Below are positions 42,747-50,964 of a stretch of 64,000 nucleotides of DNA, piece by piece (position 1 is the first letter of the stretch; every line of letters starts with the position of its first letter). Under the pieces are notes generated by a model. The model was not told the origin of the DNA. It searched no databases and worked only from the letters and a program-made list of their open reading frames with translations. The translations under genes were made by a program, and so were the position numbers. The stretch comes from Alphaproteobacteria bacterium (GTDB lineage Bacteria > Pseudomonadota > Alphaproteobacteria > DSM-16000 > Inquilinaceae): positions 1 to 64,000 of the forward strand of contig JANQSN010000056.1 of the NCBI GenBank assembly GCA_028284045.1. Reading direction: 5' to 3'.

Positions 42747-43475
42747 ATGGCAGCCCTGAACGAGCGGGAAACGGGCGAGCCCGACCCCGAGGCCATCGCC
42801 CGGTTGATCGGCCGTGCCGCCGCCATCGTCTTCGACTTCGACGGCGTGTTGGCGGAATCGGTGGACATCAAGACGACGGCATTCGCCACCCTCTACCGCG
42901 AGCACGGGGCCGCGGTGGAGGAGGCTGTGGTCGCCCATCACCTGGCCCATGGCGGCATCTCGCGCCACGAGAAGTTCCGGCACTATGAGGAAGTGCTGCT
43001 CGGCCGGCCGCTGACGCCGGCGCGCGCGGAAGCCCTGGCGGACGGGTTCGCCCGCCTGGTCAAACAGGGCGTGATCGCCGCCCCGCCGGTTGCCGGCGCG
43101 CCCGCCTTGCTGGCCGGTCTGGCGCCTTACAAGCCACTGTTCGTCGCGTCCGGCACGCCGGAGGAGGAGTTGCAGGAGATCGTCGCCGCGCGCGGCGATA
43201 CGCGGTTCTTCCGCGCCCTTCATGGGTCGCCTCGCGGCAAGGCGGAGATCCTTCGGACCATCGCCGCCGAGCTGGGCGCGAGGCCGGACCGGCTGCTGAT
43301 GGTGGGCGATGCCGCCAGCGACCATGACGCCGCGGCGGAGACCGGGGCCGGCTTCATCGGCCGGGTGCCGCCCGGCGACGCATCCCCGTTCCCGGCGGGT
43401 ACCCTGTGCGTCGGCGATATGCACCCCTTGGCCGTGGCGGCCGAGGCGCTGTTCGACAATCCCGATCGGCGGTGA
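42747..43475 (+). CDS. HAD-superfamily phosphatase
   Basis: 242 residues. Motif I FDFDGVLAES (29-38; D30 nucleophile, D32), motif II VASGTPEE, motif III lysine in SPRGKAEIL and motif IV MVGDAASDHDAA. The cap domain lies between motifs I and II (about 45-120). It would dephosphorylate a small sugar phosphate. Downstream of the 2-hydroxyacid dehydrogenase and epimerase it could supply the free acid for the cytidylyltransferase, as KdsC does for Kdo. RBS GGAG at about 42731-42736. Confidence 0.78.
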   Translation: MAALNERETGEPDPEAIARLIGRAAAIVFDFDGVLAESVDIKTTAFATLYREHGAAVEEAVVAHHLAHGGISRHEKFRHYEEVLLGRPLTPARAEALADGFARLVKQGVIAAPPVAGAPALLAGLAPYKPLFVASGTPEEELQEIVAARGDTRFFRALHGSPRGKAEILRTIAAELGARPDRLLMVGDAASDHDAAAETGAGFIGRVPPGDASPFPAGTLCVGDMHPLAVAAEALFDNPDRR

Positions 43476-43478
43476 TCC

Positions 43479-44123
43479 GTGCCCGTCTTCGAAGGGCCTG
43501 ATGCGGCGCGCCGCGCCAGCCTGTTCGCCGCGACGCTTTTGGCGCAGGCGCTGCGGCAGGCCCTGCGCCGCCGCGGCCGCGTCGTCCTGGCGGTGCCGGG
43601 TGGCCGGTCGCCGACGGAGGTGTTCCGGGCGCTGGCGGGCCGGCCGCTGGCCTGGGCGCGGTGCGACGTCGTCGTGACCGACGAGCGCCGGGTCGGTGCG
43701 GCCGATCCTCGGCGCAACGACCGGCTGGTCCGCCGGGGGCTGCTGCGCGGGCCGGCAGCAAGGGCCCGGCTGCACGGCATCGCCGATCGGGCCGGCAGGC
43801 CACGCCGCCCGGCCCTGCCGGCACGTCCGGATGTCTGCCTGCTCGCCATGGGGGACGACGGGCATGTCGCCTCGTTGTTCGCCCATACCGCCTGGCGCCG
43901 GCCGGACGACCTGATCGTTGCGCGCGCCCCCGCCGTCCCGCAGGCCCGGATAAGCTGGAACTACCGCTGGCTGGCCGGGGCGGGCACCTTGGTCGTGCTG
44001 GTCTTCGGCGCCGGGAAGGCCGACCTCTTCCGCCGCCGGCCGCCCTCGGGTGCGCCCTTGCCGGTGCACCGCCTGCTGGCGCTGGCCGGCCCCACCGCCC
44101 AGGTCGTGGTGGCCGTGCCGTGA
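43479..44123 (+). CDS. 6-phosphogluconolactonase-like protein
   Basis: 214 residues, GTG start three bases after the phosphatase. Glucosamine-6-phosphate isomerase / 6-phosphogluconolactonase fold: VLAVPGGRSPTEVF (37-50), VVVTDERRV (64-72) and LLAMGDDGHVASLF (121-134), where Asp-Gly-His holds the active site. Shorter than usual by about 20 residues. Linked to the glycan module rather than to zwf or gnd, so a lactonase for an aldonate made by the neighbouring dehydrogenases is possible. It is the last gene of the island, facing the HxlR regulator. Confidence 0.78.
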   Translation: MPVFEGPDAARRASLFAATLLAQALRQALRRRGRVVLAVPGGRSPTEVFRALAGRPLAWARCDVVVTDERRVGAADPRRNDRLVRRGLLRGPAARARLHGIADRAGRPRRPALPARPDVCLLAMGDDGHVASLFAHTAWRRPDDLIVARAPAVPQARISWNYRWLAGAGTLVVLVFGAGKADLFRRRPPSGAPLPVHRLLALAGPTAQVVVAVP

Positions 44124-44142
44124 CCGCGGGCGGCGCCTCGGT

Positions 44143-44490
44143 TCAGGTATTGTCGTTCGAATTCATATGTAGCGCCCATTCCTTACTGAATTCGCCGAGC
44201 GGATGAAGCAATTCATACAGTCGGCGGCCTGACGCCGTCGCCGCGTATCCGCCCTCGACCTTGTGAACGAATCCCGCCGCCTGCAGTTCCTTCAAGCGCG
44301 TATTCAAGGCGCCTGGCGATATCGTCTCGCATCTTTCCTGAAGGGTGCGAAACGTCGCGGGGCCGATCTCGCTCAGCGTCCACAACACGCCCATCGCCCA
44401 GTGACGGCCTAAAAGGTCGAACAGGGCCATGATCGGGGCGCCGCGGCGCGAGCCCCGGACCGGCTGTCCGGGGATGGGGATCTTTGTCAT
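44143..44490 (-). CDS. HxlR-family winged-helix regulator
   Basis: 115 residues. The HxlR core is clear: LLGRHWAMGVLWTLSEIGPATFRTLQERCETISPGALNTRLKEL, with recognition helix in ISPGALNTRLKEL, then AAGFVHKVEGGYAATASGRRLYELLHPL. It lacks the cysteine usual at the HxlR N-terminus, so redox sensing by that residue is not expected. It is convergent with the glycan island and divergent from a small unknown gene, with paired palindromes between them as likely operators. Confidence 0.85.
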   Translation of the reverse strand: MTKIPIPGQPVRGSRRGAPIMALFDLLGRHWAMGVLWTLSEIGPATFRTLQERCETISPGALNTRLKELQAAGFVHKVEGGYAATASGRRLYELLHPLGEFSKEWALHMNSNDNT

Positions 44491-44499
44491 TCGCTAAAC

Positions 44500-44549
44500 C
44501 GCTATAAATTTTGTAGCGATCCGTCGTCGCGTGCTATAGGTCTTATAGC
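44500..44549. promoter_or_regulatory. paired operator-like palindromes and promoter between hxlR-type gene and 44569
   Basis: Two inverted repeats share the GCTATA half-site: CGCTATAAATTTTGTAGCG at 44500-44518 and GCTATAGGTCTTATAGC at 44533-44549. A candidate promoter for the plus gene, TTGTAG (44511-44516) and CTATAG (44534-44539) with 17 bases between, is covered by both. The layout fits repression by the divergent HxlR protein of itself and of the 44569 gene. The region is AT-rich against its surroundings. Confidence 0.65.
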
Positions 44550-44568
44550 GCCGCAAGGGACGGAGCCC

Positions 44569-45033
44569 ATGGCCGAAACGGATCGCGCGTTCGATGAACG
44601 CCTCTGCCGCGTCATCGCGCAGGCAGAAACGACCTTCTTCCCCGAAGACTATGTCTGGCGGCCCCTGGCGGCGGGAGAGGCCCCGCCGGCCGACGCGCTT
44701 GCCTGCGTCTCGGATGGCGGCGCGTGGTGCGCGTTCGTGCCCGCGCCGGCCGCCGAGGCGCATGGGCGATTCCGCGTGGTGCTGTTCCGGTTCGCCGAGG
44801 TGGGGCCGAGTGCCATCGGCTTCGTCGCCTGGCTGCACACGCATTTGCGGATCCTGGGTCGGACCGGCGCCATCGTCATCTGCGGACGCGATCGCCGGTC
44901 GTCGCCGGCGCTGTTCGAGATCTGCCAGGGCGCGATGGACTATTGGGCGTGCCCGGTCGGCGCCGCGGGCAACCGCTTTATCTCGGTCATCGAAACACTG
45001 ATCGCGCGCGGCAAGGCGTTGCCTGGGGCCTGA
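44569..45033 (+). CDS. small conserved-looking protein of unknown function
   Basis: 154 residues. I do not recognise the family with certainty. It has no signal peptide or membrane segment. AWCAFVPAPAAEAHGRFRVVLFRFAEVGPSAIGFVAWLHTHL suggests an alpha/beta fold, and GRTGAIVICGRDRRSSPALFEICQGAMDYW a second one. Two cysteines (ICG, EICQ) sit in the second half. An RBS (GGGACGGAG) lies about eight bases before the ATG. It is divergent from the HxlR gene and probably its regulatory target. Convergent with the LysE-type gene 13 bases downstream. Confidence 0.65.
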   Translation: MAETDRAFDERLCRVIAQAETTFFPEDYVWRPLAAGEAPPADALACVSDGGAWCAFVPAPAAEAHGRFRVVLFRFAEVGPSAIGFVAWLHTHLRILGRTGAIVICGRDRRSSPALFEICQGAMDYWACPVGAAGNRFISVIETLIARGKALPGA

Positions 45034-45046
45034 TCGCGCGATCGCA

Positions 45047-45661
45047 TCACCTGTCGACGCGCGCCAGGACCAGCCCGATACCGGCCCCGATGAACAGGCC
45101 TCCCGTCAGCCGGTGCCGGAGGCGCCCGAGGCGGACCATAAGCGGCCGCGCGACACGCGCGCCGGCGACCCACAGCAGATCGCCGAGAAAGACGATCGAC
45201 AGGTAGATCGCCGCCACGGCCGCCAGGCGCGTCGCCGTCGGCGCATCGCCGATGAACTGGGGCAGAAAGGCGGCGATGAAGATCACAGTCTTCGGATTGG
45301 CCGTCGCCAGGAACAGCCCTTGCCAGAAGAACCCGGTCAGCGATCTGCCGGACGTCTGCGGCGGCTCGATGTCTTGCGCGCCCTGACGCCAGGCCCGCAC
45401 GCCCAGGAAAATCAGATAGGCGACACCGGCCCATTTGATCCACAGCATGGCGTTCACCGCGACCTGAAGAAGCGCGGACAGGCCGAGGACCACGATGGCC
45501 AGTTGAAGGGCGACGCCGACGGTCGTGCCGACGACGGTCGCACACCCATACCGCGCGCCGTAGGTCAGGGTGTTGGCAAGAAACAGCGCGACGTTGGGTC
45601 CGGGAATGGCAACCAACGTGGCCGTTGCGCCGGCGAGAATAAGGGCGGTCGTGATGTCCAT
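45047..45661 (-). CDS. LysE/RhtB-family amino-acid exporter
   Basis: 204 residues. The N-terminus LILAGATATLVAIPGPNVALFLANTLTYGARYG is the family signature (PGP-N in the first helix, G-R-G after). About five or six membrane helices follow, with WIKWAGVAYLIFLGVRAWR in the middle and IFIAAFLPQF late. The family exports amino acids or homoserine lactone-like compounds across the inner membrane. It is separated from the efflux operon by about 50 bases and runs in the same direction, so may be co-transcribed or independent. Substrate not predictable. Confidence 0.87.
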   Translation of the reverse strand: MDITTALILAGATATLVAIPGPNVALFLANTLTYGARYGCATVVGTTVGVALQLAIVVLGLSALLQVAVNAMLWIKWAGVAYLIFLGVRAWRQGAQDIEPPQTSGRSLTGFFWQGLFLATANPKTVIFIAAFLPQFIGDAPTATRLAAVAAIYLSIVFLGDLLWVAGARVARPLMVRLGRLRHRLTGGLFIGAGIGLVLARVDR

Positions 45662-45713
45662 GTCGGCAGTCTAGGGACATCCGGTCCAAGCGGCCAACGT
45701 GGAAGGGCCAGCC

Positions 45714-46577
45714 TCATCGAGACTCCGGCGAGGGGGCGTTCAGCCGCCGCATGATCTCCGACAGGCGCGACCAGCGTTGCAGGGTCGCCGGCAGGGCCAG
45801 CGCGCTTTCCACGAACTCCCACGAATAGCTGATGATCGAGAAGACGGTGCCCGTGGTGACGGTCAGGGCCGTGGTCGCGAACCAGAGATTGAACAGGATG
45901 AGGCTGAGCAGGACGACGAAGAGGATGCCGTAGAGCACGGCTTCGGTGTCCGACAACCGCACGTCGAGCCGACGCAACCGCAGCAGATGGGCGAGCACTG
46001 GCCGCGCCCGGCGTGTGGCCAGAATGCCGACCTGGCGTTCCGACTGCTGGTTGAGCGCGCCATTCAGTCGATAGAAGCGCCGGTGGAAGAGGGCGTAGAC
46101 GGCCGCCATCGCGACCGCCGCCGCGCTGCCGGCCAGCGCCAGGACCGGCGAGAACGCATAGAGGACGATCAGCGCGATCGATAGCTGGACGCCCGCGGCC
46201 ATGGCGTCCGGTCCCGTCTCTTCCAGGAAGTCCACCAGCTCCCGTCCCATGGCGAGACGCGCGTTCAGCGCGGAAACCGGCAGGTCTGCCGAGCGCGCCG
46301 CCTGGGCCTGGCCGACCGCCACCCGCATCGTGCCGTAGACCCGCGTGTCGTAGATCCGGCGCAGAACGCCGACGCCGATCAGCGCCGCCATCAGCCCGGC
46401 GAGCTGCCACAGCGCGTCCAGGGTTCCCGCCAGCAGGCCGTCGATGGCGAAGCCGATGAACAGCGGGATCAGCGCCATCAGGCTGGTCTCGCCCAGCACC
46501 AGGACCCCGGTCAGGCAGACGCGTCCGCGAAACACGCCCACCAGCGTCGCGATGGTCAGATCGCGGCCGGTCAGCAT
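45714..46577 (-). CDS. ABC-transporter six-helix membrane protein without ATPase domain
   Basis: 287 residues from the ATG at 46577. Membrane helices at about 8-35, 45-70, 125-165 and 225-270 follow the ABC exporter layout (LVLGETSLMALIPLFIGFAID, ALIVLYAFSPVLALAGSAAAVAM). No Walker or signature motif follows; the protein stops after the sixth helix region. This matches a small family of stand-alone ABC-membrane domains. The ATG overlaps the end of the RND gene (stop 46571-46573), so it is coupled to the efflux pump. Whether it needs an ATPase from elsewhere or acts as a partner of the pump is unknown. Confidence 0.75.
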   Translation of the reverse strand: MLTGRDLTIATLVGVFRGRVCLTGVLVLGETSLMALIPLFIGFAIDGLLAGTLDALWQLAGLMAALIGVGVLRRIYDTRVYGTMRVAVGQAQAARSADLPVSALNARLAMGRELVDFLEETGPDAMAAGVQLSIALIVLYAFSPVLALAGSAAAVAMAAVYALFHRRFYRLNGALNQQSERQVGILATRRARPVLAHLLRLRRLDVRLSDTEAVLYGILFVVLLSLILFNLWFATTALTVTTGTVFSIISYSWEFVESALALPATLQRWSRLSEIMRRLNAPSPESR

Positions 46578-49500
46578 GCGCCTCGACCAGGCGTCGCCGG
46601 CGCCGTCTTCGCATCGCGGCGAAAGAGCGCCATCGCATCCTCCGCGATGGCGATCAGGACCGGCACCAGGATCAGCATCAGCGCCGTACCGAACAACTCC
46701 CCGAACGCCAGCGAGATCGCCGCCGGGATCAGGTACTGCGCCTGCTCCGACGTCTCGCTCAACAGCGGCGCAAGACCGATCACGGTGGTCGCCGTGGTCA
46801 GGAAGATGGCGCGGAAGCGGCCGATACCCGCGGCGTGCAGCGCGTCGGGCACGCTCTGCCCGGTGCGGCGCGCCTCGTTGTAGCGGGTGATCATCACCAG
46901 GCTGTCGTTCACGATCACGCCGGTCAGCGCCAGCATGCCGAAGAAGGACAGGACCGACAGCGGTACGCCCATGATCACATGGCCGACTGCTGCGGCAACG
47001 AACCCGAAGGGTACGATCGCCAGGATCACGAAGGGCTGCCAGTAGCTCTTCAGCGGCACGGCCACCAGCGCGTAGATCAGCACCGCCGCCAGGATCAGGG
47101 CGTCGACCAGGCCGCCGCGGATCTCGCCCATCTCCTCCAACTCGCCGGCGGCGACGACCTGGAGGCCGGGATAGCGGGCGGTCAGCGCGGGCACCAACTG
47201 TTCGAACACCGCCTGGCCGACCTCTTCCGGCGCCACCAAGCTGCGGTCGACGGAGGCGGAGACCGTGCTGACGCGTTTGCCGTCGCGGCGGGTCACGGCG
47301 CCGGCGGCATAGGTCTCCTCGACCACCGCCACGGTCTCCAGCGGAACCCAGGCGTCCGTCGTGCTGCGCAGGCGGGTGCGCATCAGGTCGTCCAGCGTGT
47401 CGCGCGCGGCGCGGGCATTGCGGACGACGACGCGCAGTTCCGCGCCGTCGCGGCGGATGCGCGCGACCTCCGATCCGCCGAAGCCATCGCCGATCTGGTC
47501 TGCCAGGGTTTCGGCCGTGAAGCCGAGGTTCCGCGCCTCCGGCCGTAGCCGCAGCCTCAGCTCGGGCTGTCCGCCCTGCAGGCTGGTGCGGATGTTCGAC
47601 ACACCCTCGATCCCCGCCAGGAAGGCGCGCATCTCGTCGCCGGCCTGGGCCAACAGGTCGGTGTCGCGCGACACCAGCCGGATGCGGAAGCCGCCGGCCA
47701 GGTCCTCCGAGCCGGTGAACGCCAGTTCCGTCGCGCCCTCCACCGGGCCGACGCGCTGGCGCCACATCCGCACCACGTCGAGGATCGCCACGTCCGGCCG
47801 TTCGGCGACGGGCAGCATCTCCGCATAGATCCGGGCGTTGCCGGCATCCTCGATGATCGTGAAGATGGTCTGGATCGGCGCGGTATCCATGCCGGCGGCG
47901 ACCCGCAGATCCTCGTTGAGCGCGCGGCCGGCCGCCTCGATGCGGTCGATATTGGCCCGGGTCAGGGCGAAGGGCGCGCGGGCATCCATCTCGACGTTCA
48001 CCGTGATCACCTGGCCCGGCACGTCGGGGAAGAAGACGGTGGGCACCTTGCCCTTGGCGATCAGGCCCAGGCCAGCGGCCGCGGCGGCGACGAACAGGAT
48101 CGCTACGGCGTAGCGGTGGCGGACCGACGCAACGAGAAGCGGCCGGTAGAGCACGTCGCGACCCCAGGTCAGCCCGGCCTGCGCGCCGTCCTGCACCCGG
48201 CCCCACAGGCGCGCCGGCAGCGACCGGCGGTCTTCGTCGAGCCGCAGGGCCGCCAGATGGGCGGGCAGGATCAGCTTGCTTTCGATCAGCGAGAAGATCA
48301 GCGCCAGGATGACGATGCCGGAGAAGCTGGCCAGGACCTTCCCCAGCGGATTGTCGATCAACAGCATCGGATAGAAGGCGGCGATGGTGGTCAGCACGCC
48401 GAACACCGTGGCGATGCCGACGCGCGCCACCCCGCGCTGGGTCCCGGCGATCGGGTCGGCGGTCTTGCGCCGTTCTTCGAACACGCTCTCGCCGACGACC
48501 ACCGCGTCGTCCACCAGGATGCCGAGCGCGATGATCAGCCCGAAGGTGGTGACGTCGTTCAGCGAATAGTCGACCCATCGCGACCCGGACACCGCGATCG
48601 CGCCCAGGACCGCTACCGGAATGCCCATCGCCACCCAGAACGCCAGCCGCACGTTCAGGAAGATCGACAGCATGAGGGCGACCAGAAGCAACCCCAGCAC
48701 CCCGTTGGACCGCAGCAGCGCCAGCCGGTCGGCGATGTAGCCCGCGCTGTCCCCCCAGACCGACACCTCGATGCCGGCGGGAAGCTGCGGGGCGAAGGCG
48801 TCCACGACGCCGCGCACGACGCGGCTGATCTCCAGCAGATTCTCCTTCTGGCCGACCAGGACCTCCATGCCGACCGTGGGCTCGCCGTTCAGGCGGAACA
48901 GGAAGTCCCCGTCGAGGAAGGCATCCTCGATCCGCGCCAGGTCGCCCAGCGGCACCGCAGAGCCGTCCGGCCGCTCGATGATCGGCAGCCGGGCGTAGTC
49001 CGGCGCATAGAGCGCCCGGTCGTCGGCGCGCACATGCAGGGTGCCGCCCTCGGTGCGCAGCCGCCCGGCCTGGCCGTCCAGCGAGTTGGCGCGGACCGCC
49101 TCGGCCACATCCGCCACCGTCAGCCCGTAGTGACGCAGCCGTTCCGGGTCGATCTCGATGGCCAGCGTGCGGGGCAGAAGGCCCCAGATCTGCAGGCGCG
49201 ACAGCTCGGGCGCCGCCAGCAGGTCTTCCTTCAGGCGCTCCGCCAGCGTCTGCAGGGTGGCCGGGTCGGTGGGGCCGTGCAGGTTGACGTAGAGGGCCGG
49301 CAGGGTGAACGCCGAGGTCTCGATCACCGGGCGGCGGGCGCGGCTGGGAAGATCGGTCAGGCCGTCGACGCGCAGGCGCACCCGGTCCAGCACCGCCTGG
49401 AGGTCCTGGCCGCCGGCACGGCGGACCGACAGGCGGGCCACGCCGTTCTGCGACCGGGCGGTGATGCTGCGCACGCCTTCCAGGCCCTCCAGCGCCTGCT

Positions 49501-49705
49501 CGATCTTCTGGGTCACCAGGGCGTCGACCTGCTCGGCCGTCGCGTCGGGGAATTCGACGGTGATCTCCACGCTCTCCGGCGGGATGCGCGGGAACCCCTC
49601 GATGCGGATCGACAGCGCGGTCTGGAGGCCGAGGAAGAGGATCAGCGCCATCAGGAGGTTGGCGGCGACGGGGTTGCGGATGAACCAGCCGGTCAGGGCG
49701 TGCAT
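46571..49705 (-). CDS. RND-family efflux pump (AcrB/MMPL-like inner membrane protein)
   Basis: 1044 residues, the normal RND length. It begins with the cytoplasmic WFIRNPVAANLLMALILFLG helix. The proton-relay Asp pair is D399/D400 in IALGILVDDAVVVGESVFEE. Two large periplasmic loops lie between helices 1-2 and 7-8, and GVIVNDSLVMITRYNEAR marks the second half. The family uses the proton gradient to expel drugs, dyes or metals in complex with an adaptor and an outer membrane channel; no channel gene is in the window. It starts four bases after the adaptor stop. Regulated in all likelihood by the divergent TetR protein. Confidence 0.9.
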   Translation of the reverse strand: MHALTGWFIRNPVAANLLMALILFLGLQTALSIRIEGFPRIPPESVEITVEFPDATAEQVDALVTQKIEQALEGLEGVRSITARSQNGVARLSVRRAGGQDLQAVLDRVRLRVDGLTDLPSRARRPVIETSAFTLPALYVNLHGPTDPATLQTLAERLKEDLLAAPELSRLQIWGLLPRTLAIEIDPERLRHYGLTVADVAEAVRANSLDGQAGRLRTEGGTLHVRADDRALYAPDYARLPIIERPDGSAVPLGDLARIEDAFLDGDFLFRLNGEPTVGMEVLVGQKENLLEISRVVRGVVDAFAPQLPAGIEVSVWGDSAGYIADRLALLRSNGVLGLLLVALMLSIFLNVRLAFWVAMGIPVAVLGAIAVSGSRWVDYSLNDVTTFGLIIALGILVDDAVVVGESVFEERRKTADPIAGTQRGVARVGIATVFGVLTTIAAFYPMLLIDNPLGKVLASFSGIVILALIFSLIESKLILPAHLAALRLDEDRRSLPARLWGRVQDGAQAGLTWGRDVLYRPLLVASVRHRYAVAILFVAAAAAGLGLIAKGKVPTVFFPDVPGQVITVNVEMDARAPFALTRANIDRIEAAGRALNEDLRVAAGMDTAPIQTIFTIIEDAGNARIYAEMLPVAERPDVAILDVVRMWRQRVGPVEGATELAFTGSEDLAGGFRIRLVSRDTDLLAQAGDEMRAFLAGIEGVSNIRTSLQGGQPELRLRLRPEARNLGFTAETLADQIGDGFGGSEVARIRRDGAELRVVVRNARAARDTLDDLMRTRLRSTTDAWVPLETVAVVEETYAAGAVTRRDGKRVSTVSASVDRSLVAPEEVGQAVFEQLVPALTARYPGLQVVAAGELEEMGEIRGGLVDALILAAVLIYALVAVPLKSYWQPFVILAIVPFGFVAAAVGHVIMGVPLSVLSFFGMLALTGVIVNDSLVMITRYNEARRTGQSVPDALHAAGIGRFRAIFLTTATTVIGLAPLLSETSEQAQYLIPAAISLAFGELFGTALMLILVPVLIAIAEDAMALFRRDAKTAPATPGRGAC

Positions 49706-49709
49706 CGGC

Positions 49710-50852
49710 CTAGCCTTCCGCGGCCTGAGGCGTGACCCGCAGACCGGGCAGGAACGACGCCAGCGGCGCGGTCGCGACGTGCCAGGGGCCCGCACCCTCG
49801 GGGGCGGCGATGACCAGCACGCCGCCGCTGCGGAACAGGATGTCCGGCGCCAGGCGCACCAGCCGGTCGTCGGCATCGACCATCCAGACATGCCCGGTCC
49901 GGGTCAGGGCGGCTTCCGGCAGGCTCAGCGTGCCGGCGATCGCGCGTCCGGCGAAGGCGACCCGCACGAAGTCGCCGGCGAGAAGGCCGTCGCCCCGGTC
50001 CGCGACCTCCAGGAAAATGCGCGGCTGGCGGGTCTGCCGATCGAGGAAGCCGCCGCCGTCGCGGATGCGCGCCCGCCCGAGCGGTCGGCCGTCGCGGTGG
50101 AACAGCGCGGCGGTGCGGCCGGCGATGGGGTGATCCAGCAGGGCCCAGTCGGCCGGGCTCAACTCCACCACCAGCTCCAGCCGCTGGTCGTCGGACAGGT
50201 GCACCAGGGGGTCGCCGGCGGCGACCGTCTGGCCCGGGCTGGCCATCCGCCGGGTGACGAAGCCGGAGAACGGCGCCGTGACCTGCGTATCGGCCAGCCG
50301 GCGTTCGGCGGCGGCCCGCTGCGCTTCGGCCGAGGCGAGGGCGCGTTCGGCGATGCGAAGCTGCGGTATCTTCAGGGCAAGCTCGTTGGGCGGCGTGGTG
50401 CCGGCCCGCTCGAACTCCCGGCGGGCCAGTGTGACGCCGTTCTGGGCTTCCCAAAGCGCGAGCGCGGCCTCCTCAACGGCGAGGTCGGCGGCGGCGACGG
50501 CCGCTTCGTATTGCGTGCGCTCGATGGCGATCAACGGCGCGCCGGCGTCGACGCGCTCGCCGGCAAGGGCCGCGTCGTGTACTTGCATAATCCGTCCGGG
50601 CACGGCGGCGCGAATCTCCGCATCCCACCGCGGGCGCAGTTCCGCGAACGCCGTCACGGTGGCCACCGCCTCGGCGGCTGAGACGTCGACGACGGTGACC
50701 ACCGGTGCCGGCGGCGTCGCCGCCGTGCGGGGCACGTCGGCGGTGTCCTCGCTCGTCGAGACGAGGAGGAGGACGGCCGCCAGCAGGACCAGCGCCAGGC
50801 CGATCCACAGCCATCGCCGTTTGGGCGTGGGCTTGGGGGGTGAGTGCGACAT
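49710..50852 (-). CDS. RND periplasmic adaptor (membrane fusion protein)
   Basis: 380 residues from the ATG at 50852; an upstream open frame reaches into the regulatory region and is not used. One N-terminal membrane anchor (about 13-32, LWIGLALVLLAAVLLLVS). Then the lipoyl halves: VPGRIMQVHDAALAGERVDAGAPL and VTAPFSGFVTRRMASPGQTVAAGDPLVHLS, with a helical hairpin between (about 115-185), and beta-barrel and membrane-proximal domains to the end. It links the inner membrane pump to an outer membrane channel. No lipobox cysteine is seen. Confidence 0.87.
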   Translation of the reverse strand: MSHSPPKPTPKRRWLWIGLALVLLAAVLLLVSTSEDTADVPRTAATPPAPVVTVVDVSAAEAVATVTAFAELRPRWDAEIRAAVPGRIMQVHDAALAGERVDAGAPLIAIERTQYEAAVAAADLAVEEAALALWEAQNGVTLARREFERAGTTPPNELALKIPQLRIAERALASAEAQRAAAERRLADTQVTAPFSGFVTRRMASPGQTVAAGDPLVHLSDDQRLELVVELSPADWALLDHPIAGRTAALFHRDGRPLGRARIRDGGGFLDRQTRQPRIFLEVADRGDGLLAGDFVRVAFAGRAIAGTLSLPEAALTRTGHVWMVDADDRLVRLAPDILFRSGGVLVIAAPEGAGPWHVATAPLASFLPGLRVTPQAAEG

Positions 50853-50896
50853 GCGGTTTCCGCTTCTCGAACGCTCGACCGGCCCGGACGGGCGTC

Positions 50897-50945
50897 TTGT
50901 CCGACGGGGCTTGCCGCTACATATATAATGAACGATCGTTCGTTC
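50897..50945. promoter_or_regulatory. divergent promoter region with TetR operator
   Basis: A perfect 12-base palindrome GAACGATCGTTC is at 50930-50941. On the plus strand a perfect -10 TATAAT (50924-50929) lies next to it. On the minus strand TTGAAC (about 50941-50946) and TATATG with the palindrome between them form a promoter for the efflux operon. One repressor dimer at the palindrome could block both directions, as expected for the adjacent TetR regulator. Confidence 0.6.
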
Positions 50946-50964
50946 AATATGGAGAAGAGAAACG

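Noticed and set aside
37663..43475. Phosphonate biosynthesis cluster (cytidylyltransferase with 2-hydroxyacid dehydrogenase)
   Set aside because: No PEP mutase-like protein with its EDKxxxxxNS motif is found anywhere in the window, and the cytidylyltransferase is of the acylneuraminate type.
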